Below are positions 36,428 through 45,515 of a stretch of DNA of 64,000 nucleotides, in pieces. The first letter of the stretch is position 1, and the number at the start of each line of letters is the position of its first letter. The notes beneath the pieces were generated by a model. It saw only the letters and a program-made list of their open reading frames with translations, was not told the DNA's origin and did not search any database. The position numbers and the translations under genes are program-made. Source of the DNA: CAWAND01 sp963727915 (GTDB lineage Bacteria; Chloroflexota; Anaerolineae; Anaerolineales; E44-bin32); contig CAVSID010000004.1 in NCBI GenBank assembly GCA_963727915.1, positions 1 through 64,000 of the forward strand, given 5' to 3'.

Positions 36428-37123
36428 CTAGACCTTTGCTTCACCGACAGCGTTTTCGACGACCCGTCCATCTTCCAACGTGACGATCCTTCGGGCAAAC
36501 TTGATAACACGTGGATCGTGGGTTGCGAAGACGAAGGTAACCCCGGTGTCCTGATTCAGACGAGTCATAATCTCCATCACCTGCTCACCGTTGGCCGTGT
36601 CAAGGTTGGCGGTGGGCTCGTCGGCCAGGACCAAGGTCGGATGGGTGGCCAGAGCTCGGGCCACGGCCACTCGCTGCTGCTCGCCACCGCTGAGTTGATC
36701 GGGACGATGGTGGGCCCGGTCCCCCAGGTCAACCGACTCCAACAGATGCATCACGCGTTCTTTCCGATCGGAAGGCGCATGCCCATTCAACAACAGGGGC
36801 ATCTCCACATTCTCATAAGCAGTCAAGGTCGGGATCAAGGCGAAGAACTGGAATACAAAACCGATCGTCCCGCGCCGCATGTCCGCCCGCTGCTCCCGAT
36901 TGAGGTGGCTGACGTCCTTATCAGCGATGACAACCTTGCCTGTTGTGGGCAGATCCAGGCAGCCAATGATCTGGAGCAAGGTGGTCTTGCCTGAGCCCGA
37001 TGGACCCACTAGGGCGGTGAATTCTCCGTTCTCAATGGTTAGATCCACCCCTCGCAGCGCCTGAGTCTCCACCTCGCCAACCTGATAGACCCGGGTCACA
37101 TCTTCTACTTTGACGACATCCAT
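36428..37123 (-). CDS. ABC transporter ATPase, LolD/MacB type
   Basis: 231 residues. Walker A GPSGSGKT (40-47), Q-loop FVFQFFALIPTLTAYENV, signature LSGGEQQRVAVARAL and Walker B LVLADEPTANLD are all present. The LolD/MacB type is suggested by the short length and by the two FtsX-like permeases upstream. It energises the neighbouring permeases, which release lipoproteins, peptides or drugs. Confidence 0.95.
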   Translation of the reverse strand: MDVVKVEDVTRVYQVGEVETQALRGVDLTIENGEFTALVGPSGSGKTTLLQIIGCLDLPTTGKVVIADKDVSHLNREQRADMRRGTIGFVFQFFALIPTLTAYENVEMPLLLNGHAPSDRKERVMHLLESVDLGDRAHHRPDQLSGGEQQRVAVARALATHPTLVLADEPTANLDTANGEQVMEIMTRLNQDTGVTFVFATHDPRVIKFARRIVTLEDGRVVENAVGEAKV

Positions 37124-37185
37124 GATGTTCTCCTCGACTCAAAGGGCCCTGGCAAAGGCACCAACTAGGTTCAACAGTCCGATGG

Positions 37186-38415
37186 TCATTGGGCGTCTCG
37201 CAGCGCGTCCACCGGTTCCATTCGGGCGGCGATGACAGCCGGATACAAGCCAGCCAGCAGACTGACCAGGAAGGCAGCCGCGATCAGCATAGCGGCATCC
37301 CTCAGGGTCAGGTAGCCGTAGATTCTCTCGCCGAGCAGCACCCCGGTGACTCCCATGTTGCCGATATAGAACCCGGTCGTGGAAGCATAGGCGACAAGCA
37401 GGCCTCCCAACACCAGGCCGATCACGACGCCCCCCAACGCCAACAAGCTTGACTCGGCGAAGAACATGAGCATGATCTGGCGGCTCTTCATCCCCAATGA
37501 GGACAGGATCCCGATCTCCCGCGTGCGTTCGAACACGGCCATGATGAGGGTATTGACGATCACCGAAGCCGTCACGCCAAGCACGATCAGGTACAGCATC
37601 GCCATGTAGGCGCCGGCGAAACTCTCGGCTTCCAACATCAGAGCGTTGGCTTGCTCCCACGTGACTCCCTTGTAGCCCGGGCTCTGCAGCGCGGCCATGA
37701 CCGCCGCCGCCTGGTCACGGTTCTGGAGCATGATAAAGATCAGGCTGGCATGATTCTCGGTCCCGGTGAGCGCCTGGGCTTTGGCCAAGGGCATAAAGAT
37801 GGTGCGATCGTCGAACCCCGGCGTGTGGGTGGAGTAGATCCCACGAACCGTGAAAACCTGCTGATCCACAGTCCCATCGGATGTGTTGACCAGGAGCTGG
37901 ATCGAATCCCCGGCGGTCAGTGACAGCTTGTCGGCCAGGCTTTGACCGATGAGAATCCCGTCCCGGTCATCCGCCTGAAGCCAGCTTCCGCTCACCATCC
38001 CTTCCTGGAAGGGGGCATTGGCGGTGGCCGATGGTACGATTCCCATGACTCGGACCCCGGTGGTTTGATCGCCCATGGACAGTATCCCGCTGGCGATAAG
38101 CCGGGGTGTGGCCTCCACCACCGGAGCGAGCCCGGCAATTTGCGAGGCCACCTGCTCTGGATTGTCAATCAGATCTGCCCACTTGAGGCTGGTTTTGGTT
38201 TCGTCGTAGTTCGCCGCCTGCACCTGCAGGTGGCCGCTTTCCAGGCGGATGGTCGTGGTCAACGCATCACGCAGCTCCCCTTCCAGCACGGAAGCCATCA
38301 GGAGCAGCAAGGCCACCCCCAAGCCCAGAGCCAGCGCCGAGAAGAACGATCGCCGGCGGTTCCTCCCCAGGTCTCGGAAAGCCAGTTTGATCAATTGAAG
38401 CATCTCAAACCTCAC
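37186..38415 (-). CDS. FtsX/MacB-family permease B
   Basis: 409 residues with one N-terminal helix (LALGLGVALLLLMASVLEGE), a large extracytoplasmic MacB-type core domain, and three C-terminal FtsX helices (LIVLGVTASVIVNTLIMAVF and others). The motif ERTREIGILSSLGMKSRQIM is the conserved cytoplasmic loop that contacts the ATPase. It overlaps the preceding permease by four bases (ATGA). Confidence 0.92.
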   Translation of the reverse strand: MRFEMLQLIKLAFRDLGRNRRRSFFSALALGLGVALLLLMASVLEGELRDALTTTIRLESGHLQVQAANYDETKTSLKWADLIDNPEQVASQIAGLAPVVEATPRLIASGILSMGDQTTGVRVMGIVPSATANAPFQEGMVSGSWLQADDRDGILIGQSLADKLSLTAGDSIQLLVNTSDGTVDQQVFTVRGIYSTHTPGFDDRTIFMPLAKAQALTGTENHASLIFIMLQNRDQAAAVMAALQSPGYKGVTWEQANALMLEAESFAGAYMAMLYLIVLGVTASVIVNTLIMAVFERTREIGILSSLGMKSRQIMLMFFAESSLLALGGVVIGLVLGGLLVAYASTTGFYIGNMGVTGVLLGERIYGYLTLRDAAMLIAAAFLVSLLAGLYPAVIAARMEPVDALRDAQ

Positions 38416-39650
38416 ACGAAGTGCAGCGCTTCAGCTGGCTCGCGCTGCGCTGCTTCACGGGCGGGGATCACGGCTGCCAGGGCAGAAATTACGAGCACGG
38501 TGATGGCGCGCGCCGGCAGTTTCTCGAGCCCGAGCGTCGGATAGACACGCCCGCTGATCAGCGCCGTGTATGACGTCAGGCTGCTGAAGGCACTGTAGTC
38601 GAAACCCACCTGCCGGAAGATGAGCATCAAGCCGAGTCCGATCAGGATACCAACCACCGCCCCGGCAAGGCCCATCATCATGCCTTCCAGTAGGAACAAA
38701 AGGGAGATCTGCCGCGGTTTGAGACCCAGGGCACCCAGCAATCCGATCTCGCGCGTTCGTTCGTAGACGGCCATCAGCAGCAGGTTGAGGATACCAATTC
38801 CGGCAATGCCCATGATGACAATGCCGAAGATGGTCATCACCGCCCCCTTGGTGCCGATGGTGGCCTCCAGTTCGGGGAAGTTGGTCTGCCAGGAAGTCAC
38901 CTCTACGCCCGGCAGACTCGCCTCTATGGGCGCCATCACCGCCGCCTCGTGACCGATGTCCTTCAACGTCACAACCACTTCCGTCGCCTGTCCCGTCAGC
39001 CCGTACAAGGTTTCCGCCTCGCCCAAGGACAAGTACACGGACTGCTTTTCGATGTCACTCATCCCGATATCATAGACACCGCCCACAGTCATCGTTCGCT
39101 GGCGCATCTGGTCGTGCGTGGCTCGGCCGGCCAAGGTGAAGCGATCCCCCACCTGCAAACCCATGGCATCGGCCAGGCCTTTGCCGATGAGTGCCACATC
39201 CTGGTCGTCCGGTGTCAGCGACCGGCCGGATTTGACACTTTGCAGCACGACGTTGACCGGCGTTTCCACTTCCGGCTCGATGCCGATGATCTGGACAGCA
39301 AAGGCGCCCTCGGCGCTGGTCGCTAGCCCGCCGGTGATGATGCGACGCGAGGCGGACACGACCTGAGGCTGGGCTCTGGCAACTTTCAGGATCGCCGCTT
39401 CATCCGGCAGAGGCAACAGCGGACTGGTGTCAGCCTGAGCGTGGTAGCCGGCGGCATGCACCTGAATATTGCCCCCCAATACCCGGATGGCATTGCCGTA
39501 AATGGCTTGTTCGAAGCCGGCCACCAGGCCATCGTAGAGCATCATCATGATCAGCCCGATCGACATGGCGACAATCACAATCAGCGTCCGGCGCGAATGC
39601 CGCCAGATGTTGCGCCATGCCAGGCGCAGGTAGAGCTTCATAGGTACCAC
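38412..39650 (-). CDS. FtsX/MacB-family permease A
   Basis: 412 residues. N-terminal helix (LIVIVAMSIGLIMMMLYDGL), MacB core, then three helices with the loop YERTREIGLLGALGLKPRQI. First permease after the TetR gene, followed by its paralogue with a four-base overlap. The two permeases probably form a heterodimer with the single ATPase. Confidence 0.92.
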   Translation of the reverse strand: MVPMKLYLRLAWRNIWRHSRRTLIVIVAMSIGLIMMMLYDGLVAGFEQAIYGNAIRVLGGNIQVHAAGYHAQADTSPLLPLPDEAAILKVARAQPQVVSASRRIITGGLATSAEGAFAVQIIGIEPEVETPVNVVLQSVKSGRSLTPDDQDVALIGKGLADAMGLQVGDRFTLAGRATHDQMRQRTMTVGGVYDIGMSDIEKQSVYLSLGEAETLYGLTGQATEVVVTLKDIGHEAAVMAPIEASLPGVEVTSWQTNFPELEATIGTKGAVMTIFGIVIMGIAGIGILNLLLMAVYERTREIGLLGALGLKPRQISLLFLLEGMMMGLAGAVVGILIGLGLMLIFRQVGFDYSAFSSLTSYTALISGRVYPTLGLEKLPARAITVLVISALAAVIPAREAAQREPAEALHFV

Positions 39651-39720
39651 TCCCTTCGGTCCAGGCCCTTCTCACGCAAAGCTACAGAGCTCCTAACATG
39701 CAGCGCCCTCAACCTCTCCA

Positions 39721-40464
39721 TCACCGATCGAGCTCCTGGGGCACGATCGCAAGCGATGGGAGTGCCGGCTCGACGACCGGCTCAAACCAGGCGCTGACGA
39801 CACCCGGCTCCATCAGCTCAAGCGAACCCGGCGCAGCGCCGATCACGCGCGCAACGGCATCGTTGAAGGCCTCTACCATTCTTTGAGCGTGCTCTATTGC
39901 CTGCGGGTCATGGCGCGCCGCCTTCAACAATAACGCGAATTGAACACCCATCTCGTAGGCCAGATTCATAATCACTCGGCCTACCTGGTCAGGATAGTGC
40001 GTGTCGAACACGCCCTCTTGGATCCCCTGCTCCACCAGGCGCTGCAGCAAGGGGCCAAAGCGCTCTGGCGCCGCCAGGCGCAGTTTCTCGCGCGTGATGA
40101 CGTTCTCATCCGCATACCATACATTCAGAAAGGAGAGCAGGTACGCCTTGCGCTCCGTCTTCCAACGAGCCGTCTCGTGGAAGAAGCGAGTTAGCTTCTG
40201 CATGGCCGGCAGGTCGGGGTCGTCTACGATGGCTGTGATCATCGGCGTGGCTTCGGTGATGATGCGTTCGATGAGAGCTTCAAGCAGGTCCTGCTTGGAG
40301 TCGAAGTAGTGATAGAAAGCCCCTTTGGAGATGCCGAGTTCGTCCAGGATGTCCTGGATCGACATCTCGTTGAACCCTTTGGTGACCATCACAAGCTGCT
40401 GGGCAACGTCAAGGATTTCCTTCTTGCGCGCCCTGTAGACATCCTGGTTGACGACCCTGGCCAT
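39721..40464 (-). CDS. TetR-family regulator of the ABC export operon
   Basis: 247 residues. The N-terminal HTH (about 13-57) includes MSIQDILDELGISKGAFYHY and FDSKQDLLEALI. The long ligand-binding C-terminus should sense a drug or lipid. It is transcribed in the same direction as the ABC operon, 70 bases ahead of the first permease. A 15-bp palindrome is located just before its start (40483-40497), in line with autorepression. Confidence 0.9.
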   Translation of the reverse strand: MARVVNQDVYRARKKEILDVAQQLVMVTKGFNEMSIQDILDELGISKGAFYHYFDSKQDLLEALIERIITEATPMITAIVDDPDLPAMQKLTRFFHETARWKTERKAYLLSFLNVWYADENVITREKLRLAAPERFGPLLQRLVEQGIQEGVFDTHYPDQVGRVIMNLAYEMGVQFALLLKAARHDPQAIEHAQRMVEAFNDAVARVIGAAPGSLELMEPGVVSAWFEPVVEPALPSLAIVPQELDR

Positions 40465-40482
40465 GCCTCTGTCCCATTCTCA

Positions 40483-40497
40483 GACCGACGGTCGGTC
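40483..40497. promoter_or_regulatory. TetR operator
   Basis: Perfect palindrome GACCGAC-G-GTCGGTC, 19 bases upstream of the TetR start. The motif (ACCGAC/GTCGGT) is common for TetR repressors in two-fold binding sites. It probably controls TetR and the ABC operon. Confidence 0.75.
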
Positions 40498-40587
40498 GGT
40501 TTATTCGACCGCAGTATATCCATTGCCCCTCGGCATGTCAATCCCAGATGTGAGGCTTTCCGCACGGTGTTTGCAGGAACAGAACTG

Positions 40588-41403
40588 TCAGGCCGGGACT
40601 GTATCGGCAGGCGGCTCCAGCCGGCCGATGAGCAGCGCGGCGATGACCCATTCTGACCCGATGACCAGCCAAAACGCGCCCAGGTGCAGGGTGACCGGCA
40701 GCCAGGCGACGTTGACGATGTTGAACAGCACGTGAAAGACGACGGGCAGGAGCAGGCTACCGTGGCTGTGGTTGAAGACCCAGGTGATGTAGAACGTCGT
40801 TGGCAGGATCAACAGCGCATTCATCACCAGATACACGACCCCGAACTGGCTGAAGGTGTCCAGCAGCAGCCAAAAGGGGACGTGCCAGACGGCCCAGAGC
40901 ACCCCCAGAACAGCGCTGGCGGCCAGGGCGCTTGACTTGGTCTGCAAGGCCGGCAGGGCCACACCGCGCCATCCGATTTCCTCACCGAGCGTGGCCAAGA
41001 GCAAGAACAGGACGTTGATCAGCAGCGCCGAAAGCGGCTGGGGCGGCAAAGGTGCCACAGGATGCGAGCCATCTGCCAAGTTGACCAAGCCGGCTGCAGC
41101 CACCAGAAGGACCGAAGGCACAGCCGTCGCGAGCCACCAAGTCCAGCCGACGCGCCACATCGCCAGTCTAACCATCAGGCGTGATATCCCGCCCCTGCCC
41201 TGGTAAAGCTCGGTCAGGGTCAGGGCCGCTGTGGCCGGCATAAGCACGCCCAGGAGGCGGATGGCCCCGCTGGCCCCCTCGTCGATCGTCACGCCCCCCA
41301 CATGGAAATGCGCCAGGTCCAACGGAATCCAAATGGTCCATGAGAGAACGAAGGTCAGCACAAAGAATCGGGTCGGGGAAATTCGGTGCGGAATGGGCAA
41401 CAT
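40588..41403 (-). CDS. CPBP-family intramembrane metalloprotease
   Basis: About 271 residues from ATG 41403 (MLPIPHRISPTRFFVLTFVL); the longer frame to 41451 lacks character. Catalytic motifs: EEIGWRG in LLLATLGEEIGWRGVALPAL, WHVPFWLLL, and HVLFN in LLPVVFHVLFNIVN. About eight helices. It is close in layout to the enzyme at 23607-24464 and probably arose by duplication. It ends 90 bases upstream of the TetR operator, so may respond to the same promoter region only by read-through. Confidence 0.88.
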   Translation of the reverse strand: MLPIPHRISPTRFFVLTFVLSWTIWIPLDLAHFHVGGVTIDEGASGAIRLLGVLMPATAALTLTELYQGRGGISRLMVRLAMWRVGWTWWLATAVPSVLLVAAAGLVNLADGSHPVAPLPPQPLSALLINVLFLLLATLGEEIGWRGVALPALQTKSSALAASAVLGVLWAVWHVPFWLLLDTFSQFGVVYLVMNALLILPTTFYITWVFNHSHGSLLLPVVFHVLFNIVNVAWLPVTLHLGAFWLVIGSEWVIAALLIGRLEPPADTVPA

Positions 41404-41451
41404 CGTCAATCCTCGCCAGGCAAGTCGCGATTCGAACTGGCTACCCGGCAC

Positions 41452-42021
41452 TCAGACGAGCAGACTCAAATTGAGGCTGATGAAAACCAGCAGGGAGATC
41501 AAGAAGAAGATCGAAAAGACAGCGTGATAGCGCTGGCTGTGTGTCACGGCTGCAGTTACCATCATCACAAACCACACGCCAATCGCCACCGGATAGACAA
41601 CGCCCTGAGCCTGGAAGTGCGCCCAGCCTTTGAGCAGGGTGTCGGTCATGTCGATGGGAGGCAGCAGCGCCGCCAGGGCGAAGAACGCACGCTGGTTGGC
41701 GTAGAAGTGCTGCTTGAAGTCGAGCCCCTCGCTGATCGGCTCAGGGACCAGAAGCACGGAGAGAAGGAAGGCGACGATCGGACTGAGCAGCACGAAGGCA
41801 AACAGGAAGAAGGTCCAGGTTTCCTGTTGGTGCCAACGGAACAGGATCCACCAGTTGAGGAGCAGCCACAGGAAGACGTTCAGCAGCCATACCAGATGGA
41901 CCCAATACAGCGAATGCTTGCGTCTGTGCCCTAGCATGGCGCCGAACCCGCCGAGGACGCGGGTGATCCCCAACGCCAGGACAATCGATGTCAAGAGCAC
42001 AACGTATTCGAAGGGATTCAT
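41452..42021 (-). CDS. Multi-spanning membrane protein, unknown
   Basis: 189 residues, start ATG 42021 (MNPFEYVVLLTSIVLALGIT). Six helices, Trp-rich segment VFLWLLLNWWILFRWHQQE. It resembles uncharacterised membrane proteins with a LALGITRVLGG start. It lies 48 bases upstream of the CPBP gene on the same strand and may be co-transcribed with it. Confidence 0.65.
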   Translation of the reverse strand: MNPFEYVVLLTSIVLALGITRVLGGFGAMLGHRRKHSLYWVHLVWLLNVFLWLLLNWWILFRWHQQETWTFFLFAFVLLSPIVAFLLSVLLVPEPISEGLDFKQHFYANQRAFFALAALLPPIDMTDTLLKGWAHFQAQGVVYPVAIGVWFVMMVTAAVTHSQRYHAVFSIFFLISLLVFISLNLSLLV

Positions 42022-42528
42022 GGGGCACCGCCCGCGTCTAAGAAGGGATGTTTGGGGAGGATGGTCAGCAGGCCCGTGTCAGTTGGTGCCTCGAAAGTCG
42101 TAGACCAGATTGAACTCGCCGCCCTGATCGCGGCATGCCGCAGCGATCTTTCGGTGATGGCGGGTCGGCCCAACGCATGCAATGGGCATTACCGCTGTCA
42201 ACAATAGCACCGGTCTGGTCGCCCCGCAATCCCTCAAGCGGGCGGTTCGGCCAGCCGTGCAGACTGGCCTCGTTGACGGGCGAGTGTATAATGGGACCGC
42301 CATCTGAAAGTAGAGCTGCGCCCTGGCTCTGCCGCCTTCGAGTGCAGCGTTCGATGTGTGGATCCGCCGGGGATGGCGGCCAGCGCTCGGAAAGCACCGA
42401 TCCTCCAGGGGGCCCGCACTCGAGCGGGCTCCATCTTTTGGCCTGTGGCAAGTCGGGCAGGCTGCGGAGGCCGACGGCGGCGGATTCGCCGGAGACGGAT
42501 CGGGGATTCGCCCCTCCAGGAGAACAAA
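42022..42528. other. Intergenic stretch
   Basis: About 500 bases between divergent genes. A TATAAT at 42287-42292 might be a -10 box for the AP2 gene but lacks a spaced -35. No other feature seen. Confidence 0.45.
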
Positions 42529-42949
42529 ATGGGCAAGAGCAGCGGCCACAAGAATGTCACCCGCATCGACCAGGAGAGCAAGGATCTGCACGGCTGGTAC
42601 CGCGCGTGTCGGGTGGAAGGGGGAGACGTTCTCCAAATGGTTTCCCAATTCGGGCAACAAGAAAGCGGCCCTCGAGGAAGCGATCTCGTGGCGAAACGAC
42701 ATCGAGGCCGCCATCGGAAAGCCCCGGACAGAGCGCTGGATCCGCAGCCCACAGGGTAATTTGCCCGGCGTCACCCGCCGAGTCAAAGACGGCACCGATG
42801 TCTATGAGGTGACTTGGATGCCGACACCGGGCAAGGTCCAGAAGACGTCCTTCTCCATTGCAGCGCACGGTGAACGTGAGGCCTTTCGGCTGGCAGTCGC
42901 CCGGCGGCGCGAGATGGAGCGGCTTTACTACGGAGGGGAAATCCGCTAG
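42529..42949 (+). pseudogene. AP2-domain DNA-binding protein with one frameshift
   Basis: ATG 42529 behind CCAGGAG starts MGKSSGHKNVTRIDQESKDL then HGWYRACRVE. After a shift at a GGGGG run near 42622 the next frame reads WKGETFSKWFPNSGNKKAAL then EEAISWRNDIEAAIGKPRTE. It ends in an AP2-like segment, GVTRRVKDGTDVYEVTWM to AVARRREMERLYYG. Bacterial AP2 proteins of this type have an N-terminal (Y/W)-x-V-x-F-K-G-K repeat and are thought to be DNA-binding, often near homing or HNH nucleases. The joined product is about 140 residues. No nuclease is fused here. Confidence 0.65.
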
Positions 42950-43456
42950 CCGATCTAGCCACCCCCAGCGAACCTTAGCCCGGCTTGTGAGAATTATCAC
43001 AAACCGAAGCTTGGGCCCGGGGGCGCAGCCTCGTTTCACGCCCCGACCGGACACCAATCCAACCCGCACAACCCGTAGAGTATCCCCTGCTTTCCGAGCA
43101 AGACATGGGACTGCGCAAACATAACTGATGCTATAATTGTCAATGCGCCGGGAGAAATCTACCCGATCAGCTCTCCCTAGGGCGCATTGGCATTCCCCAA
43201 CTCTCTCCCTAATCCACCCTAACCGCATCCGAATCCATCACCGTCATTGACGATGTGTTGCCTTTCGTCACGCGCCACGATCCTCTATGATTGCTCGTCG
43301 GCCAGCCGCCCGCGAACGTGCGCAGCTCGCGGTTGGGGCGAGAGAACGGTTGCCTAACCATCGCCCGATACAAATCCGCTGAACTCTATCGAACTCCTCT
43401 TCCGACAACCCCATCCAGCGAGCAGACCCCGGGCACAGCCAGGGGAGAGGTGCAGC
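42950..43456. other. Intergenic stretch upstream of the PA14 protein
   Basis: About 500 bases, no gene. A TATAAT at 43132-43137 may be a -10 box for the PA14/NBR1 gene, implying a leader of about 310 bases. Confidence 0.45.
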
Positions 43457-45361
43457 ATGCAGTCACATGTGCGCAGACAATGGTATGACCAGGTCCCATG
43501 GTGGGTGCTTGGAATTGTCGTCATCGGCCTTGTCGTCCTGACCTCGGTCGTGGCCATCATGGCCATTGCCATCATGGGCAGGGGCCAAGGTTCCGGCGGT
43601 CTTCTACCATCCGAGCCTACAGTCACCGCCTCGCCCGGCTCGCTGGTGCTGATTCCAACCGAAGGCAGGCCCGGAACGTCGATCAGCCTTCTGGGCCAAG
43701 GTTGGCCGAGCGGGGCGACGATTGTCGTCGGGCTGGCTGATCCGGCGGCCGGAGGGTCACCCCAAATCGACTCCGGCGCCGTAATGGTCGCCTCCAGCGT
43801 GGACAACGCCGGCGAATTCAACGTCTCGTTCGTCTATCCTTCCGACGGACCGTGGGCTGGCCGATCCCAAGCTCTGATTGTGGCCCAGGCCCAACCGGCT
43901 GGCCTGGCGAGTTCAGCCTCGTTCCATGTATTGGTGCCGTCGCCCTCCGAGACGCCAAGCCTGACTCCAGCCGAGTCACCCATCGCGCCGACGTTGGCAG
44001 CCACCTCCACCTCACCGGCGGCGTGTACGGATCGGATCGCGTTTGTCGCGGATGTCACCATCCCCGACAACACCAACCTCATCGCCGGCTCCGACTTCGA
44101 CAAGATCTGGCGCTTGAAGAACGCCGGCACCTGCACCTGGAATACCGGCTACGACATGGTGTTCGTGGATGGTCACCGCATGAGCGGACCCCAGGTCACC
44201 GCCTTGCCCAACAATGTGGCGCCCGGGGGAACGGTGGACGTCAAGGTCTCATTGGTGGCCCCTTCCCAGGATGGCACCTACCTTGGCGAGTGGGAGCTAC
44301 GAAACGACAAGGGTCTCCTCTTCGGTCTGGGAGCGGACGGAGCCCAGCCGTTCTGGGTGAAGATCAAAGTCGGCTTCACCGGTTCGACTGTCAACGGCAC
44401 CTGGAAGGGTGAGTATTTCGACAACCCATCGTTGAAGGGCAAGCCCAAGGTCACGCGCAACGACGCGTTGATCAACTTCGATTGGAAGCGCACTTCGCCC
44501 GCTTCAGGCATCCCGGCTGACGATTTCTCTGCGCGATGGACCGGCAAGGTCGAACTTGACGCAGCCACCTACCGTTTCCATGTGACCGTTGACGACGGCG
44601 CTCGCTTGTACGTCGACGACCAACTCGTGCTCGACGCGTGGAAAGACGGCAGCGCGCGGGAACTCACCGCCGATGTCAGCCTAACCAAGAGCACCCATAC
44701 CATTCGGCTCGAATATTACGAGCACGCCTATGACGCCCGCGTCCAACTCGCATGGGAGAAGCTTTCGTCCACCAGCTTCAAGAACTGGAAGGCCCAGTAC
44801 TGGTCCAACCGTGAGCTCAAAGGAACGCCGGCACTGGTGCGGGACGACAAGACGATCGATTTCGACTGGAAGGATGGCTCACCGGCGGTGGGCCTGCCGG
44901 ATGACAACTTCTCCGTCCGGTGGACACAGAAGATTCACTTCAACGATGGGATCTACCGCTTCCGCGCCGTGGCCGATGACGGGGTGCGCGTCAGTGTCGA
45001 CGGCAAGTGGATCATCGACGAATGGTCCGATAGCAGCGGCGGGACCACGTACGCTGTGGACCAGAGGCTGAAGGGAGACCACACGGTCGTTGTTGAGTAC
45101 TACGAACACACAGGAGGCGCATTGGTCAAGCTCTCGATCGAACGCCAGGCCACGCCGAGCCCCTCCCCGACGCCCAGCCCAACTTCGACGCCATCGGCCA
45201 CCAGCACACCTTCACAGACGCCGAGTCTGACGCCCTCGGCGAGCGCGACGGAGATGCCAAGTTCGACACCCACGGCGACCCCCACCCCGAGCGACACGCC
45301 AACCAGTACGCCGGAGGAGACCGCCACGGAGACCCCTCTACCCACCGATATCGGACCATAG
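43457..45361 (+). CDS. Membrane-anchored PA14 and NBR1-Ig surface protein
   Basis: 634 residues. A single membrane helix at 16-40 is followed by an extracellular beta-sandwich (about 55-160), a Ser/Thr/Pro linker, an NBR1/FW-type Ig domain (about 195-305, with DFDKIWRLKNAGTCTWNT and EWELRNDKG), and two PA14-type domains (about 315-435 and 443-562). Each PA14 contains WKGEYF or WKAQYW, ARW or VRW and VDDGARLYVDDQL or ADDGVRVSVDGKW; a Ser/Thr/Pro-rich tail follows (565-634). PA14 domains bind carbohydrate. The combination is common among Chloroflexota surface proteins. The gene is intact. Confidence 0.85.
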   Translation: MQSHVRRQWYDQVPWWVLGIVVIGLVVLTSVVAIMAIAIMGRGQGSGGLLPSEPTVTASPGSLVLIPTEGRPGTSISLLGQGWPSGATIVVGLADPAAGGSPQIDSGAVMVASSVDNAGEFNVSFVYPSDGPWAGRSQALIVAQAQPAGLASSASFHVLVPSPSETPSLTPAESPIAPTLAATSTSPAACTDRIAFVADVTIPDNTNLIAGSDFDKIWRLKNAGTCTWNTGYDMVFVDGHRMSGPQVTALPNNVAPGGTVDVKVSLVAPSQDGTYLGEWELRNDKGLLFGLGADGAQPFWVKIKVGFTGSTVNGTWKGEYFDNPSLKGKPKVTRNDALINFDWKRTSPASGIPADDFSARWTGKVELDAATYRFHVTVDDGARLYVDDQLVLDAWKDGSARELTADVSLTKSTHTIRLEYYEHAYDARVQLAWEKLSSTSFKNWKAQYWSNRELKGTPALVRDDKTIDFDWKDGSPAVGLPDDNFSVRWTQKIHFNDGIYRFRAVADDGVRVSVDGKWIIDEWSDSSGGTTYAVDQRLKGDHTVVVEYYEHTGGALVKLSIERQATPSPSPTPSPTSTPSATSTPSQTPSLTPSASATEMPSSTPTATPTPSDTPTSTPEETATETPLPTDIGP

Positions 45362-45377
45362 TTCAGACGGGAAGCGT

Positions 45378-45409
45378 CGAGGCCCGGCGGATCGATCCGC
45401 CGGGCCTCG
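45378..45409 (+). terminator. Terminator of the PA14 gene
   Basis: Perfect 30-bp palindrome (45379-45408) of two GC-rich 15-base arms meeting at GATCGATC, 17 bases past the stop and extended by one C-G pair. Cruciform-capable; it may serve genes on both sides. Confidence 0.65.
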
Positions 45410-45515
45410 CTCATCGTCGAATTTCGCACAGGGCCCTGGGCTCAGTCCCCCAAGCTCAAGGCTCGCGGACCTAGGCACCACCGGGGTGGGATCGCTACCA
45501 GCGCCCCATGCTCGT

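Noticed and set aside
34940..36994. A 684-codon open frame on the + strand
   Set aside because: It lies opposite the adaptor and ATPase genes, which have clear family motifs; the + frame has no recognisable domain and is a shadow of GC-rich coding sequence.
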